The position numbers and the translations under genes are program-made. A stretch of 64,000 bases of DNA from Pseudomonas putida (lineage in GTDB: Bacteria; Pseudomonadota; Gammaproteobacteria; Pseudomonadales; Pseudomonadaceae). The notes under the pieces are model-generated. The model saw nothing but the letters and a program-made list of their open reading frames with translations. It was not told the origin of the DNA and did no database searches. The DNA is taken from contig NZ_CP026115.2 in assembly GCF_009883635.2 (NCBI RefSeq), positions 5,890,001 through 5,954,000 on the forward strand. Reading direction: 5' to 3'. This document shows positions 57,394 to 64,000 of this stretch, in pieces; positions within the stretch are counted from its first letter, which is position 1; each line of letters begins with the position of its first letter.

Positions 57394-58242
57394 TCAGCGC
57401 CTTCGCAGGTAGCTTTCCAGCGGGTCCTTGCTCAGGCCTTCCTGGGCCTGGGCCAGCGAGTCGATGAACAGCGAAAACAGCTCGGACTGCTTGGCGATGT
57501 CGAGCTTGGTGTAGAGGTTCTTGCGATGGGTCTTGACCGTGTCCTCGCTGATGCCCAGGCGCTCGGCCAGGGAACGGGTCGAGTGGCCGCGCAGCAGGTA
57601 CTGGGCGATGCGGCACTCGCGCTCGGTGAGCAAGGAGGAGCCGAAGTTGTTCAGCGCGGCGTTGATCTGCCGGCCCAGGGCACTCTCGAAACGCCCCCCG
57701 AGGGCATCGACATCCAGGTGGCTCCACTGCCGCCGCACCGTGGCCACCACCCACGGCGCCACGCACTTGAGGTCATTGACCTGCTGGCGGTCCAGGCGGC
57801 GAGTACTGGCCAGGGCCACGGCTATGGTCAGGTGCTCGTCGAGCGGCACGATGAAGTTGAGTTCGTCTTCCAGGTGGGCGTGCTGATAGAACGCCAGGTA
57901 GTACTCACTGCGCTTGAAGTGATCGGGGGCGACGTCGCTGAGGCGATAGCAACCCGGGGCGATGCCGTCCATGCAGGCCCGGTAGAACGGGCACAGCAGG
58001 TAGTAGCCTTCGAGGTACTTCTGGATGTTGCCTTCCGGCAGCCACGGGCCTTCCTCGTCCTTTTCGAACAGCGCCGACGGCAACCCCTTGCGCGGGTAGA
58101 GGAACACGGTAATGGCCTGGCACGGGGCAATCAGCTTGAGGGCGGCGAACAGCGCCTCGACAAAGCCCGGCGAACCCTGGGCGTCGACGACACGGGCCAT
58201 CTGCGCGTACCAGTCGGGCGATTTCAGCCGGTCTTTGCTCAT
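57394..58242 (-). CDS. LuxR-type transcriptional regulator
   Basis: The 282-residue protein has a C-terminal LuxR helix-turn-helix (about 218-268: LTERECRIAQYLLRGHSTRS then ISEDTVKTHRKNLYTKLDI) and an N-terminal ~200-residue domain with no receiver motifs and no known autoinducer-binding signature. The start at 58242 (MSKDRLKSP) is preferred to 58287, which lacks a ribosome site. It precedes the aminotransferase gene in the same orientation; it probably senses an amine or related metabolite, which is inference. Confidence 0.87.
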   Translation of the reverse strand: MSKDRLKSPDWYAQMARVVDAQGSPGFVEALFAALKLIAPCQAITVFLYPRKGLPSALFEKDEEGPWLPEGNIQKYLEGYYLLCPFYRACMDGIAPGCYRLSDVAPDHFKRSEYYLAFYQHAHLEDELNFIVPLDEHLTIAVALASTRRLDRQQVNDLKCVAPWVVATVRRQWSHLDVDALGGRFESALGRQINAALNNFGSSLLTERECRIAQYLLRGHSTRSLAERLGISEDTVKTHRKNLYTKLDIAKQSELFSLFIDSLAQAQEGLSKDPLESYLRRR

Positions 58243-58365
58243 TGTCGTGGTCCCGTGCCAGGGTTGTTGTGGCTGGGATTCTTGCATGGGACCTGGTTAC
58301 AGACCATCACCCTTCGGGGTGAGCCCCTGGCCCGGTTCAGGGTCAGGCAGGTCCCAGGAATGGGC

Positions 58366-58464
58366 TCAGCTGATGGCTTCAAGAAACACCCAGGAAGCTA
58401 CCGTAGTCAGGACCAGCACAGCAGCCACCACGAAGATCATGTAGCGGTAATCGTTCTCAGTCAT
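58366..58464 (-). CDS. 32-residue membrane micro-protein
   Basis: An ATG at 58464 begins a 32-residue frame with a polar N-terminus (MTENDYRY) and a single hydrophobic helix (IFVVAAVLVLTTVASWVFL) ending at TGA 58366-58368. Purine-rich sequence (GGGGGGATGCTGAG) precedes the ATG. The composition is that of a small membrane protein rather than chance. No function is known. It lies 123 bp before the LuxR gene with the same orientation. Confidence 0.5.
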   Translation of the reverse strand: MTENDYRYMIFVVAAVLVLTTVASWVFLEAIS

Positions 58465-58563
58465 CTCAGCATCCCCCCAAAATCCCCGGTTTTCCGGGAG
58501 AGAGCAATTCCCATTCCACATTGTGCTGATGCGCTATGATTCGGCCATCACCAATGGAGCTGC

Positions 58564-58890
58564 ATGATGAAAAAGCTATGGATGGGAGTGGCGCTGGCCA
58601 TGGCCCTCAGTGGGTGTGGGACCGTGCGCACAGTGTCCGACGAGTCGAAAGCCGTGGACGACCTGGCGAAATGGCAGACCAACTGCCATACGATTACCCG
58701 GGCGTACAGCGGCGTCGCTTATCAGTTCTGCAACTTGAACGGTCCGCAACGAAGCGGGTCGCATTGGGCGCCGTTCCCTATTCTGATGGACATGGCAGCA
58801 TCGGGCATTGCCGATACAGTTATCCTTCCCTACACCGGCTACCAGCAGTACAAGCGCGGCAATGTGGCTATTCGTAGGCTCGAGTACTGA
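58564..58890 (+). CDS. YceK/YidQ-like lipoprotein
   Basis: The 108-residue product has a lipoprotein signal (LWMGVALAMALSGCG, lipobox LSGC, Cys 18) and the short YceK-type mature domain with FPILMDMAASGIADTVILPY near the end, which is the family pattern. Function is unknown. A TATGAT element lies 28-33 bases before the start. GGAG precedes the ATG; the second codon is also ATG, and either could be used. Confidence 0.83.
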   Translation: MMKKLWMGVALAMALSGCGTVRTVSDESKAVDDLAKWQTNCHTITRAYSGVAYQFCNLNGPQRSGSHWAPFPILMDMAASGIADTVILPYTGYQQYKRGNVAIRRLEY

Positions 58891-59341
58891 CACCAGGCTC
58901 AAGGCCGCAGGTGTTTCAGGCTGGCGGGGCTGGCCAGTTGATTTCAGTGGGATGTTTCGCTTGCTCGTGCAGCCGACTCAGCGCCACCCGATGGCTGCGC
59001 GATAGCCTGGTCATCAGCAGCACGACGCTAAGCTACCCAAATAGCCGGCGCCGTGCGTCTTGGCAAACCTAGCTCAACCCGAAGAACTCCGCTCTCCCCG
59101 CCCCTGCGGATATTGGGGGCTCCACCCATTTGCCAGCCTTTGCGCGGCGAGATGCGAAATCAAACAGACACCTCGCAGACAAATCGACAACGTGGCTAAA
59201 GTCATGCCCGCTCAAGGCTTTGCTTAAGCCATGTTGAAGACCATAAGAACTGACCAGACACCCAGCCTGTACGCAAACCCAGTAACCAGACAGAGTGGTG
59301 CCGTAGTAGCGTCGAGGCGGGTCCATTACAGGAAGCGCTTT
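58891..59341. other. 450-bp stretch without a convincing gene
   Basis: Open frames here, including minus-strand 59069-59527, lack ribosome sites and family-like sequence. Codon use is unlike that of the neighbours. It probably holds decayed sequence at the edge of the islet that ends with the integrase remnant. Confidence 0.4.
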
Positions 59342-59578
59342 ATGTCCATTCGCAGCTTGGCGAAAAACCTGCCTCCAGATCCTGACCAGGAAGGTTGGGT
59401 GCTTGGGTGGGGCGTTCTTCGGGATAGATATCCATGGCATTTTGTCGACGTCTATGCCGACCAGAAAACAGCCAAGGCGGAAGCGGAACGCCGCGGCGAC
59501 GGCTACGTTGTGGAGTACGGCTCTCACCGTCTTGGCTCGAAAGAATTTGTGTGCGGCATCACTCTGCCTGAGGGGTGA
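59342..59578 (+). CDS. Small unknown protein
   Basis: The 78-residue soluble product (RSLAKNLPPDPDQEGWVLGW, later FVDVYADQKTAKAEAERRG) has AGGAAGC before its ATG at 59342 and shows protein-like composition with many charged residues and an amphipathic helix. The frame opens at 59231 but the extra residues look random. No function can be given; such short proteins are common in Pseudomonas accessory regions. Confidence 0.6.
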   Translation: MSIRSLAKNLPPDPDQEGWVLGWGVLRDRYPWHFVDVYADQKTAKAEAERRGDGYVVEYGSHRLGSKEFVCGITLPEG

Positions 59579-59627
59579 GCAGTCAACGTGGATAAAGCGC
59601 CATTATCGCGACATAGCGGCCAAGGGA

Positions 59628-59744
59628 TTAGCTGCGCGCTCTTTTAACGATCCCGGCGGCCATGAGCGCGGCGCCTGGTATCCACAGACCAGCGTTCGAC
59701 GTGGCCAGCCCGACAGCAAGCAGCGCCATACCGACAGCAAACAT
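59628..59744 (-). CDS. 38-residue membrane micro-protein
   Basis: An ATG at 59744 follows a perfect AAGGAGA at seven bases and opens a 38-residue frame with two short Ala/Gly-rich hydrophobic stretches (MFAVGMALLAVGLATS and LWIPGAALMAAGIV) and a basic end (KRARS). The strong ribosome site and membrane-like composition support a real gene, although it is not the longest frame here. It converges with the 78-residue gene. Confidence 0.62.
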   Translation of the reverse strand: MFAVGMALLAVGLATSNAGLWIPGAALMAAGIVKRARS

Positions 59745-59829
59745 AAGCGTTCTCCTTGACAAGAAATACCCATTTCACAACCCGCCAATTTAAGCACAAG
59801 CGGGTCGCAGGAGCGGCCAAAGAGTCGTC

Positions 59830-60023
59830 ATGCCTGAAAAAATCAAACTGACCCGGTGCATGCATCCGCCGAATTCAACTATCGACCCATATCGGCCTTT
59901 CGCGGACAGGATGCCCTTGGTGCTCCCCCTGAGCAGGCACGGAAATGGATCGACCCAGCTACATCACCAGAACTGGTCTCGCCGATTAACAACGAAAACC
60001 ATCAGGGTCAGCTAAAATTTTGA
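59830..60023 (+). pseudogene. Possibly frameshifted small gene
   Basis: A frame from ATG 59830 reads plausibly for nine residues (PEKIKLTR), and a second frame, open from 59856 to TGA 60021-60023, carries protein-like sequence such as EFNYRPISAFRGQDALGAPP and ends NNENHQGQLKF. A single frameshift near 59856 would join them into one ~64-residue protein. I do not recognise it. It ends eight bases before the next gene. Confidence 0.35.
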
Positions 60024-60030
60024 TGAGCGC

Positions 60031-60372
60031 ATGAACCGTGAGATATCGATCATGATTAAACAAGAAGCATACGAGGTGGTTGAGCGGATAAGGGCCGATC
60101 TTGAGCGACATGGTGTAGTGATCGGGTACGACCCAGAACTTACGCCCCCTGGGTTCGGGTGTGACCTTGATTATCAGGATGCTCCGGTCCAAGAGGATCC
60201 ACAAAAGCGGGTCGTGGGTATCGTAATACATGACGCAGGCTTGTGGGCCCAGCTCAAACAAGGGGCCGTGTGCCGATGCAGCATCAGTGAATGTGGCTGT
60301 AAGCTATTCGGCTTGCCGGTTACCGAAGACCTTAGAGATGATGAGTCCTACACCATCGAGTACAAATCCTAG
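60031..60372 (+). CDS. Small unknown protein with cysteine cluster
   Basis: The 113-residue soluble product contains a cysteine-rich segment (AVCRCSISECGCKLFGL) near residues 78-94 that could bind metal, and a helical N-terminus (AYEVVERIRADLERHG). It has no signal peptide. ATG 60052 (seven residues shorter) is an alternative start. Codon use is less biased to G/C than in core genes, fitting acquired DNA. No function is recognised. Confidence 0.6.
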   Translation: MNREISIMIKQEAYEVVERIRADLERHGVVIGYDPELTPPGFGCDLDYQDAPVQEDPQKRVVGIVIHDAGLWAQLKQGAVCRCSISECGCKLFGLPVTEDLRDDESYTIEYKS

Positions 60373-60382
60373 GCATCAGCAC

Positions 60383-60404
60383 GGTAGCCCGGTTGCGGGC
60401 TACC
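60383..60404. terminator. 9-bp hairpin after the cysteine-cluster gene
   Basis: GGTAGCCCG-GTTG-CGGGCTACC is a perfect stem ten bases after the stop. No T-run follows directly, although A-rich sequence lies downstream. Confidence 0.5.
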
Positions 60405-60491
60405 CGCTGAAAAATCCCAAAAAAATTGAATTCGACAGTTGCCTTATCGGTCAGGATTTATGAACGCAGTCAATCTGACGAGGTAACAGCA

Positions 60492-60626
60492 ATGACTATC
60501 GAAGCAGAGACACTCGCTCAACTGGCCGAAGCCCTTCAGGAACGGGGCATGACGCTGGTCACCGACGTGGCGTTTACCAGGGCGCCATACCGGCAGAACC
60601 ATCGCTGGACTTGCATCGTAAGGTAA
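60492..60626 (+). CDS. 44-residue unknown protein
   Basis: The ATG at 60492 has GAGGT at a good distance. The product is soluble and shows a helix (IEAETLAQLAEALQERGM) followed by a beta-like end (TLVTDVAF, HRWTCIVR). No function is recognised. Frames upstream of this ATG are not convincing. Confidence 0.5.
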   Translation: MTIEAETLAQLAEALQERGMTLVTDVAFTRAPYRQNHRWTCIVR

Positions 60627-60701
60627 CAGAGCTCCACGCCTACGGTCCGGGCCGCTGAGCCGTGGCCGAGGTCGGTTGAGTCCATTAAAAACGCCACAAT
60701 C

Positions 60702-60725
60702 AAAAAGGCCCGCACTTGGCGGGCC
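60702..60725 (-). terminator. Terminator of the acidic-protein genes
   Basis: On the minus strand GGCCCGC-CAAGT-GCGGGCC is followed by five T bases. It lies 16 bases beyond the stop of the 63-residue gene. Confidence 0.88.
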
Positions 60726-60741
60726 TGGAGTGCGGAGTGGC

Positions 60742-60933
60742 TTATTCCTTGGGCGTATCCTCGTCCAAGGCAGGGTTTTCACCGCCCGGCGAACGGTCAC
60801 CACCTTCCTCTTCATTCATGAGCGGATCATCATCCGGGTCAGGAACGGTTGGCCGGTCGGGATCTACCACTGGATCGGGTGAAGCAGGCATGTCTGGATT
60901 GGTGCCGCCTTGCGCTTTCGGATCGTTGCTCAT
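60742..60933 (-). CDS. Small acidic, Pro-rich disordered protein
   Basis: The 63-residue product is made of Pro, Asp, Glu, Gly and Asn with no hydrophobic core (segments PASPDPVVDPDRPTVPDPDD and GGDRSPGGENPALDEDTPKE). It should be disordered. GAGGT precedes the ATG at 60933; an upstream ATG at 60948 is less well placed. It lies 59 bp behind a second protein of the same kind and shares its terminator, so the two form an operon. A stress-protectant role is only a guess. Confidence 0.62.
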   Translation of the reverse strand: MSNDPKAQGGTNPDMPASPDPVVDPDRPTVPDPDDDPLMNEEEGGDRSPGGENPALDEDTPKE

Positions 60934-60992
60934 TGCGGTGTACCTCACTCGGATGCAGCCCTGTTCAGGGCCTCACCTGGCAAATGACGAGC

Positions 60993-61364
60993 TCATCGAG
61001 GTTCGGGATGCTCGCTGGACACAGCGTTGTTGGCATCCACGTCTTTCATCTCTTCTTCGATTGGAGCGTCGTCGTCGGGTGATAGGGGTACCTCACCACC
61101 AGTCTCTGTCGGGTCCGGCGCCTTGTCCTCGTCAGTACGCGCAGTACCGTTGTCGCGTGGAACCTGTGAGTCTTGGTCGGAGCCTGGGTTTCCGGGAGGA
61201 GGATTCCAATCCTCAGGCCGCTTTTCCGACCAAGCCTCACCGACGCCCTGCTTGGGCTCGGAAGCCGTTTTTTCCAATCCAGATCCATGACCCTGCCCTG
61301 TATCAGGGCTGCCTTCAGCTGGCCCTGGGTACGCTGCATCTGGGCCATTGTGGTCAATCGCCAT
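60993..61364 (-). CDS. Acidic disordered protein
   Basis: The 123-residue product is rich in Pro, Gly, Asp, Glu and Ser and almost free of hydrophobic residues (SEKRPEDWNPPPGNPGSDQD; acidic end region DDDAPIEEEMKD). GGGAGA lies seven bases before the ATG. Similar composition to the next gene suggests a related role or duplication. No enzyme or binding motif is seen. Confidence 0.62.
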   Translation of the reverse strand: MAIDHNGPDAAYPGPAEGSPDTGQGHGSGLEKTASEPKQGVGEAWSEKRPEDWNPPPGNPGSDQDSQVPRDNGTARTDEDKAPDPTETGGEVPLSPDDDAPIEEEMKDVDANNAVSSEHPEPR

Positions 61365-61430
61365 AACCGTTCTCCCATCTCAGGCGCAGGATGTCTGCGC
61401 ATACGATTGGGAAAATTTCGGCTGGCATGA

Positions 61431-61676
61431 AGTGCCGAGCGCTCGACAGGCGGGCACAAGGAGCTACCGCCCCCGTATAACTGCCGCCACACCTATGCGA
61501 CAATAGGCTCAATGTCTGGTCTCAACCCCGCATTTATCGCCCAACAGCTCGGGCATGGCGTGCAGATGCTCTTATCGACTCATGCGCGCTGGATTAACTC
61601 GTCCAACGACTGGCAGGAGCTGGAAAAGCTCCAGATTGGTCCGAAATTGGTCCGCAGCTGCGAAGAAGCCACGTAA
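61431..61676 (+). pseudogene. Remnant of a tyrosine recombinase (phage-type integrase), C-terminal part
   Basis: The frame from 61431 to TAA 61674-61676 (81 residues, no start codon, stop immediately upstream) reads PPYNCRHTYAT, GLNPAFIAQQLGH and QMLLSTHARWI, then INSSNDWQELEKLQIGPKLV. This is the C-terminal third of a phage-type integrase. The catalytic arginine and LGH histidine are still visible, but the tyrosine expected in STYARWI is now His, so the fragment is inactive. It ends 20 bp before ybiT and marks the edge of an old integrated element. Confidence 0.85.
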
Positions 61677-61696
61677 GTTATTGATAGGTAAGTTCC

Positions 61697-63283
61697 TTGA
61701 TCTCCACCGCCAACATCACCATGCAGTTCGGCTCCAAGCCGCTGTTCGAAAACGTTTCGGTCAAATTCAACAACGGCAACCGCTACGGCCTGATCGGTGC
61801 CAACGGTTGCGGCAAGTCGACCTTCATGAAGATCCTCGGCGGTGACCTGGAGCCGTCCGGCGGCCAGGTCATGCTCGAGCCGAACACCCGCCTGGGTAAA
61901 CTGCGCCAGGACCAGTTCGCCTACGAAGAATTCACCGTGATCGACACCGTGATCATGGGTCACGGCCAGCTGTGGAAGGTCAAGGCCGAGCGCGACCGCA
62001 TCTACTCGCTGCCGGAAATGACCGAGGAAGACGGCATGGCCGTCGCCGAGCTGGAAACCGAGTTCGCCGAAATGGACGGCTACACCGCCGAATCCCGTGC
62101 CGGTGAGCTGCTGCTGGGGCTGGGTATTCCGCTGGAGCAGCACTTTGGCCCGATGAGCGAAGTGGCGCCAGGCTGGAAGCTGCGTGTGCTGCTGGCCCAG
62201 GCGCTGTTCTCGGACCCGGACGTGCTGCTGCTCGACGAACCGACCAACCACCTGGACATCAACACCATCCGCTGGCTGGAAACCATCCTCACGGCGCGTA
62301 ACAGCACCATGATCATCATTTCCCACGACCGGCACTTCCTCAACAGCGTGTGCACGCACATGGCCGACCTGGACTACGGTGAGCTGCGCCTGTTCCCGGG
62401 CAACTACGACGAGTACATGACCGCGGCCACCCAGTCGCGCGAGCAACTGCTGTCGGACAACGCCAAGAAAAAAGCCCAGATCGCCGAACTGCAGACCTTC
62501 GTCAGCCGCTTCTCGGCCAACGCCTCCAAGGCCAAGCAGGCGACTTCGCGTGCCAAGCAGATCGACAAGATCCAGCTGGCCGAGGTCAAGCCTTCGAGCC
62601 GTGTCAGCCCGTTCATTCGCTTCGAACAGACCAAGAAACTGCACCGCCAGGCAGTGGTCGTCGAGAAGATGGCGAAAGCCTTCGATGACAAGGTGCTATT
62701 CAAGAATTTCGACATCACCGTCGAAGCCGGCGAGCGCGTAGCGATCATCGGCCCCAACGGTATCGGCAAGACCACCCTGCTGCGTACCCTGGTCGGCGAG
62801 ATGACCCCGGATGCCGGCTCCGTGAAGTGGACCGACAGCGCCGAAGTGGGCTACTACGCCCAGGACCACGCCCACGACTTCGAAGACGACATGACCCTGT
62901 TCGACTGGATGGGCCAGTGGACCAGCGGCGAGCAGGTGATCCGCGGCACCCTGGGGCGCATGCTGTTCTCCAACGACGAGATCCTCAAGTCAGTGAAGGT
63001 GATTTCCGGTGGTGAGCAAGGCCGCATGCTGTTCGGCAAGCTGATCCTGCAGAAGCCGAACGTGCTGGTGATGGACGAGCCGACCAACCACCTGGACATG
63101 GAATCGATCGAGGCGCTGAACCTGGCGCTGGAAAACTACCCGGGCACCCTGCTGTTCGTCAGCCATGACCGCGAGTTCGTGTCGTCGCTGGCGACCCGTA
63201 TCATCGAGCTGAGCGCTGATGGTGTGGTGGACTTCAGCGGAACCTATGACGATTACCTGCGTAGCCAGGGCGTCGTGGTCTGA
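61697..63283 (+). CDS. ybiT: ABC-F ATPase YbiT
   Basis: YbiT is a ribosome-associated ABC-F protein. The 528-residue product has two ABC domains with Walker [10 protein letters not shown] and GPNGIGKTT, the degenerate first signature [12 protein letters not shown] typical of YbiT, a second signature ISGGEQGRM, and [10 protein letters not shown] twice. The linker (about 245-320) is Lys/Arg-rich. The start is TTG 61697, with AGGTAAG upstream, giving [19 protein letters not shown]. The promoter must lie in or beyond the integrase remnant. Confidence 0.94.
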   Translation: MISTANITMQFGSKPLFENVSVKFNNGNRYGLIGANGCGKSTFMKILGGDLEPSGGQVMLEPNTRLGKLRQDQFAYEEFTVIDTVIMGHGQLWKVKAERDRIYSLPEMTEEDGMAVAELETEFAEMDGYTAESRAGELLLGLGIPLEQHFGPMSEVAPGWKLRVLLAQALFSDPDVLLLDEPTNHLDINTIRWLETILTARNSTMIIISHDRHFLNSVCTHMADLDYGELRLFPGNYDEYMTAATQSREQLLSDNAKKKAQIAELQTFVSRFSANASKAKQATSRAKQIDKIQLAEVKPSSRVSPFIRFEQTKKLHRQAVVVEKMAKAFDDKVLFKNFDITVEAGERVAIIGPNGIGKTTLLRTLVGEMTPDAGSVKWTDSAEVGYYAQDHAHDFEDDMTLFDWMGQWTSGEQVIRGTLGRMLFSNDEILKSVKVISGGEQGRMLFGKLILQKPNVLVMDEPTNHLDMESIEALNLALENYPGTLLFVSHDREFVSSLATRIIELSADGVVDFSGTYDDYLRSQGVVV

Positions 63284-63329
63284 GGTAGCTGAGTTGGCCT
63301 GGTCGCCTTTGGGTGGCTGGGCCGGCATC

Positions 63330-63412
63330 TTCGCGGGGCAAGCCCGCTCCCACAGGATTACCACATCCCAGAAGACTGTGGAGATCCTGTGGGAGCGGGC
63401 TTGTCCCGCGAA
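63330..63412. repeat. Palindromic repeat pair after ybiT
   Basis: Two 29-base arms (63330-63358 and 63384-63412) with the core TTCGCGGGGCAAGCCCGCTC face each other with one mismatch, around a 25-base centre. Same repeat family as elsewhere in the window; it may form a strong hairpin between ybiT and the MFS gene. Confidence 0.85.
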
Positions 63413-63534
63413 GAATCCACCGCCAATCCCACAGGCTGGCTCTCGCCGATGAATAATTCGTTAGCCTGCTTTCATTTACTTCGCGCAGCGGCCATGATTA
63501 GGGCACGCCCAACCGCCCGCCCGCGAAAGAGCCC

Positions 63535-64000
63535 ATGACTGCGCAACAGCCCGCCCCCACCAGCAGCACCTTCAGTATTACCCTGCAGATCCTGTCGATC
63601 GTCTTCTACACCTTCATTGCCTTCCTCTGCATCGGCCTGCCGATTGCGGTGCTGCCCAGCTATGTGCACGACCAGCTGGGCTTTGGTGCGGTGATCGCCG
63701 GGGTGACCATCGGCCTGCAGTACCTTTCCACCCTGCTCAGCCGCCCTTTCGCCGGGCGCGTGGCCGATACCCTGGGGGGCAAGAAGGCGATTGGCTATGG
63801 CCTGCTGGGCATCGCCGGTTGCGGGGTGTTGACGCTGCTCTCGGCCTGGTCGCTGCAGGCGCCGCTGCTGAGCCTGGCCCTGCTGCTCGGCGGCCGTGTG
63901 CTGCTGGGCCTGGCGCAGGGGCTGATCGGCGTCGCCACCTTGAGCTGGGGCATCAGCCAGGTCGGCCCGGAGCACACGGCGCGGGTAATCTCGTGGAATG
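63535..64000 (+). CDS. MFS transporter, YhhS-like (3' end outside window)
   Basis: The first 155 residues show a hydrophobic N-terminus (ITLQILSIVFYTFIAFLCIG), the MFS loop motif RPFAGRVADTLGGKK, and, near the end of the window, ARVISWN, as in YhhS of E. coli. YhhS-type proteins are putative sugar or drug exporters. AAAGAG lies before the ATG at 63535. The gene runs past base 64000. Confidence 0.85.
   Translation, partial: MTAQQPAPTSSTFSITLQILSIVFYTFIAFLCIGLPIAVLPSYVHDQLGFGAVIAGVTIGLQYLSTLLSRPFAGRVADTLGGKKAIGYGLLGIAGCGVLTLLSAWSLQAPLLSLALLLGGRVLLGLAQGLIGVATLSWGISQVGPEHTARVISWN

Noticed and set aside
59069..59527. 152-residue minus-strand frame across the gap and the 78-residue gene
   Set aside because: No ribosome site, and it overlaps a better supported plus-strand gene.
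59603..59797. 64-residue minus-strand frame
   Set aside because: The 38-residue frame in another register (59628-59744) has the ribosome site and membrane-like composition; the longer frame has neither.

Overview
The window looks like chromosomal DNA of a Pseudomonas putida-group bacterium. The evidence is high-GC codon use throughout, a complete type VI secretion (T6SS) operon in one gene order, MexCD-OprJ-type efflux genes with an NfxB/EsrC-like regulator, DUF2790 and RidA neighbours, and many copies of the palindromic repeat with the core TTCGCGG...CCGCTCC that is typical of P. putida-type intergenic regions. No tRNA, rRNA, CRISPR array, insertion sequence or replication origin was seen.

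Bases 1-2.3 kb: the tail of an unknown gene, an ADP-ribosylglycohydrolase facing left and an unknown protein facing right; this looks like a possible effector/immunity edge of the T6SS locus. 2.3-23.4 kb: a T6SS operon read to the right: unknown protein, tssB, tssC, tssE, tssF, tssG, clpV, tssJ, tssK, tssL, tssM, tagF, an IcmF/TssM-OmpA fusion, hcp, tssA. Many genes overlap by 1-4 bases (tssF/tssG by 37). A candidate sigma-54 promoter and an inverted repeat lie upstream. No VgrG, PAAR, Fha, PpkA or PppA gene is present in the window.

23.5-28 kb: a short UvrA-like protein without the UvrB-binding insert and an L-lactate permease. 28.0-35.1 kb: an unusual three-gene operon preceded by AT-rich DNA: a 1138-residue membrane protein with a receptor-like extracytoplasmic domain, a leaderless two-active-site peptidoglycan hydrolase with an SH3-like domain, and a DUF2235 (Tle1-like) lipase fused to a LecA-like C-terminal domain. 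This cassette is the best candidate for an undescribed system. It may be an orphan T6SS effector set or a lysis/defence module.

35.1-49 kb: ordinary chromosomal genes: an EmrAB-like efflux pair, a lipoprotein, an AEC carrier, a YcaD-like MFS protein, a PEBP protein, a LysR regulator, DUF2790, TrmK, RidA, a PqqU/YncD TonB-dependent receptor and the 23S rRNA hydroxylation protein RlhA. 49.3-55.8 kb: an nfxB/esrC-like gene convergent with oprJ-mexD-mexC; the same 14-base palindrome lies before the regulator gene and before mexC. 55.9-58.9 kb: a class III aminotransferase with a LuxR-type regulator, a 32-residue membrane micro-protein and a YceK-like lipoprotein.

58.9-61.7 kb: an islet of small unknown genes, a frameshifted ORF, two acidic disordered proteins and the decayed C-terminus of a tyrosine recombinase, which suggests an old integration site. 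61.7-64 kb: ybiT (ABC-F) and the start of a YhhS-like MFS gene cut by the window end.
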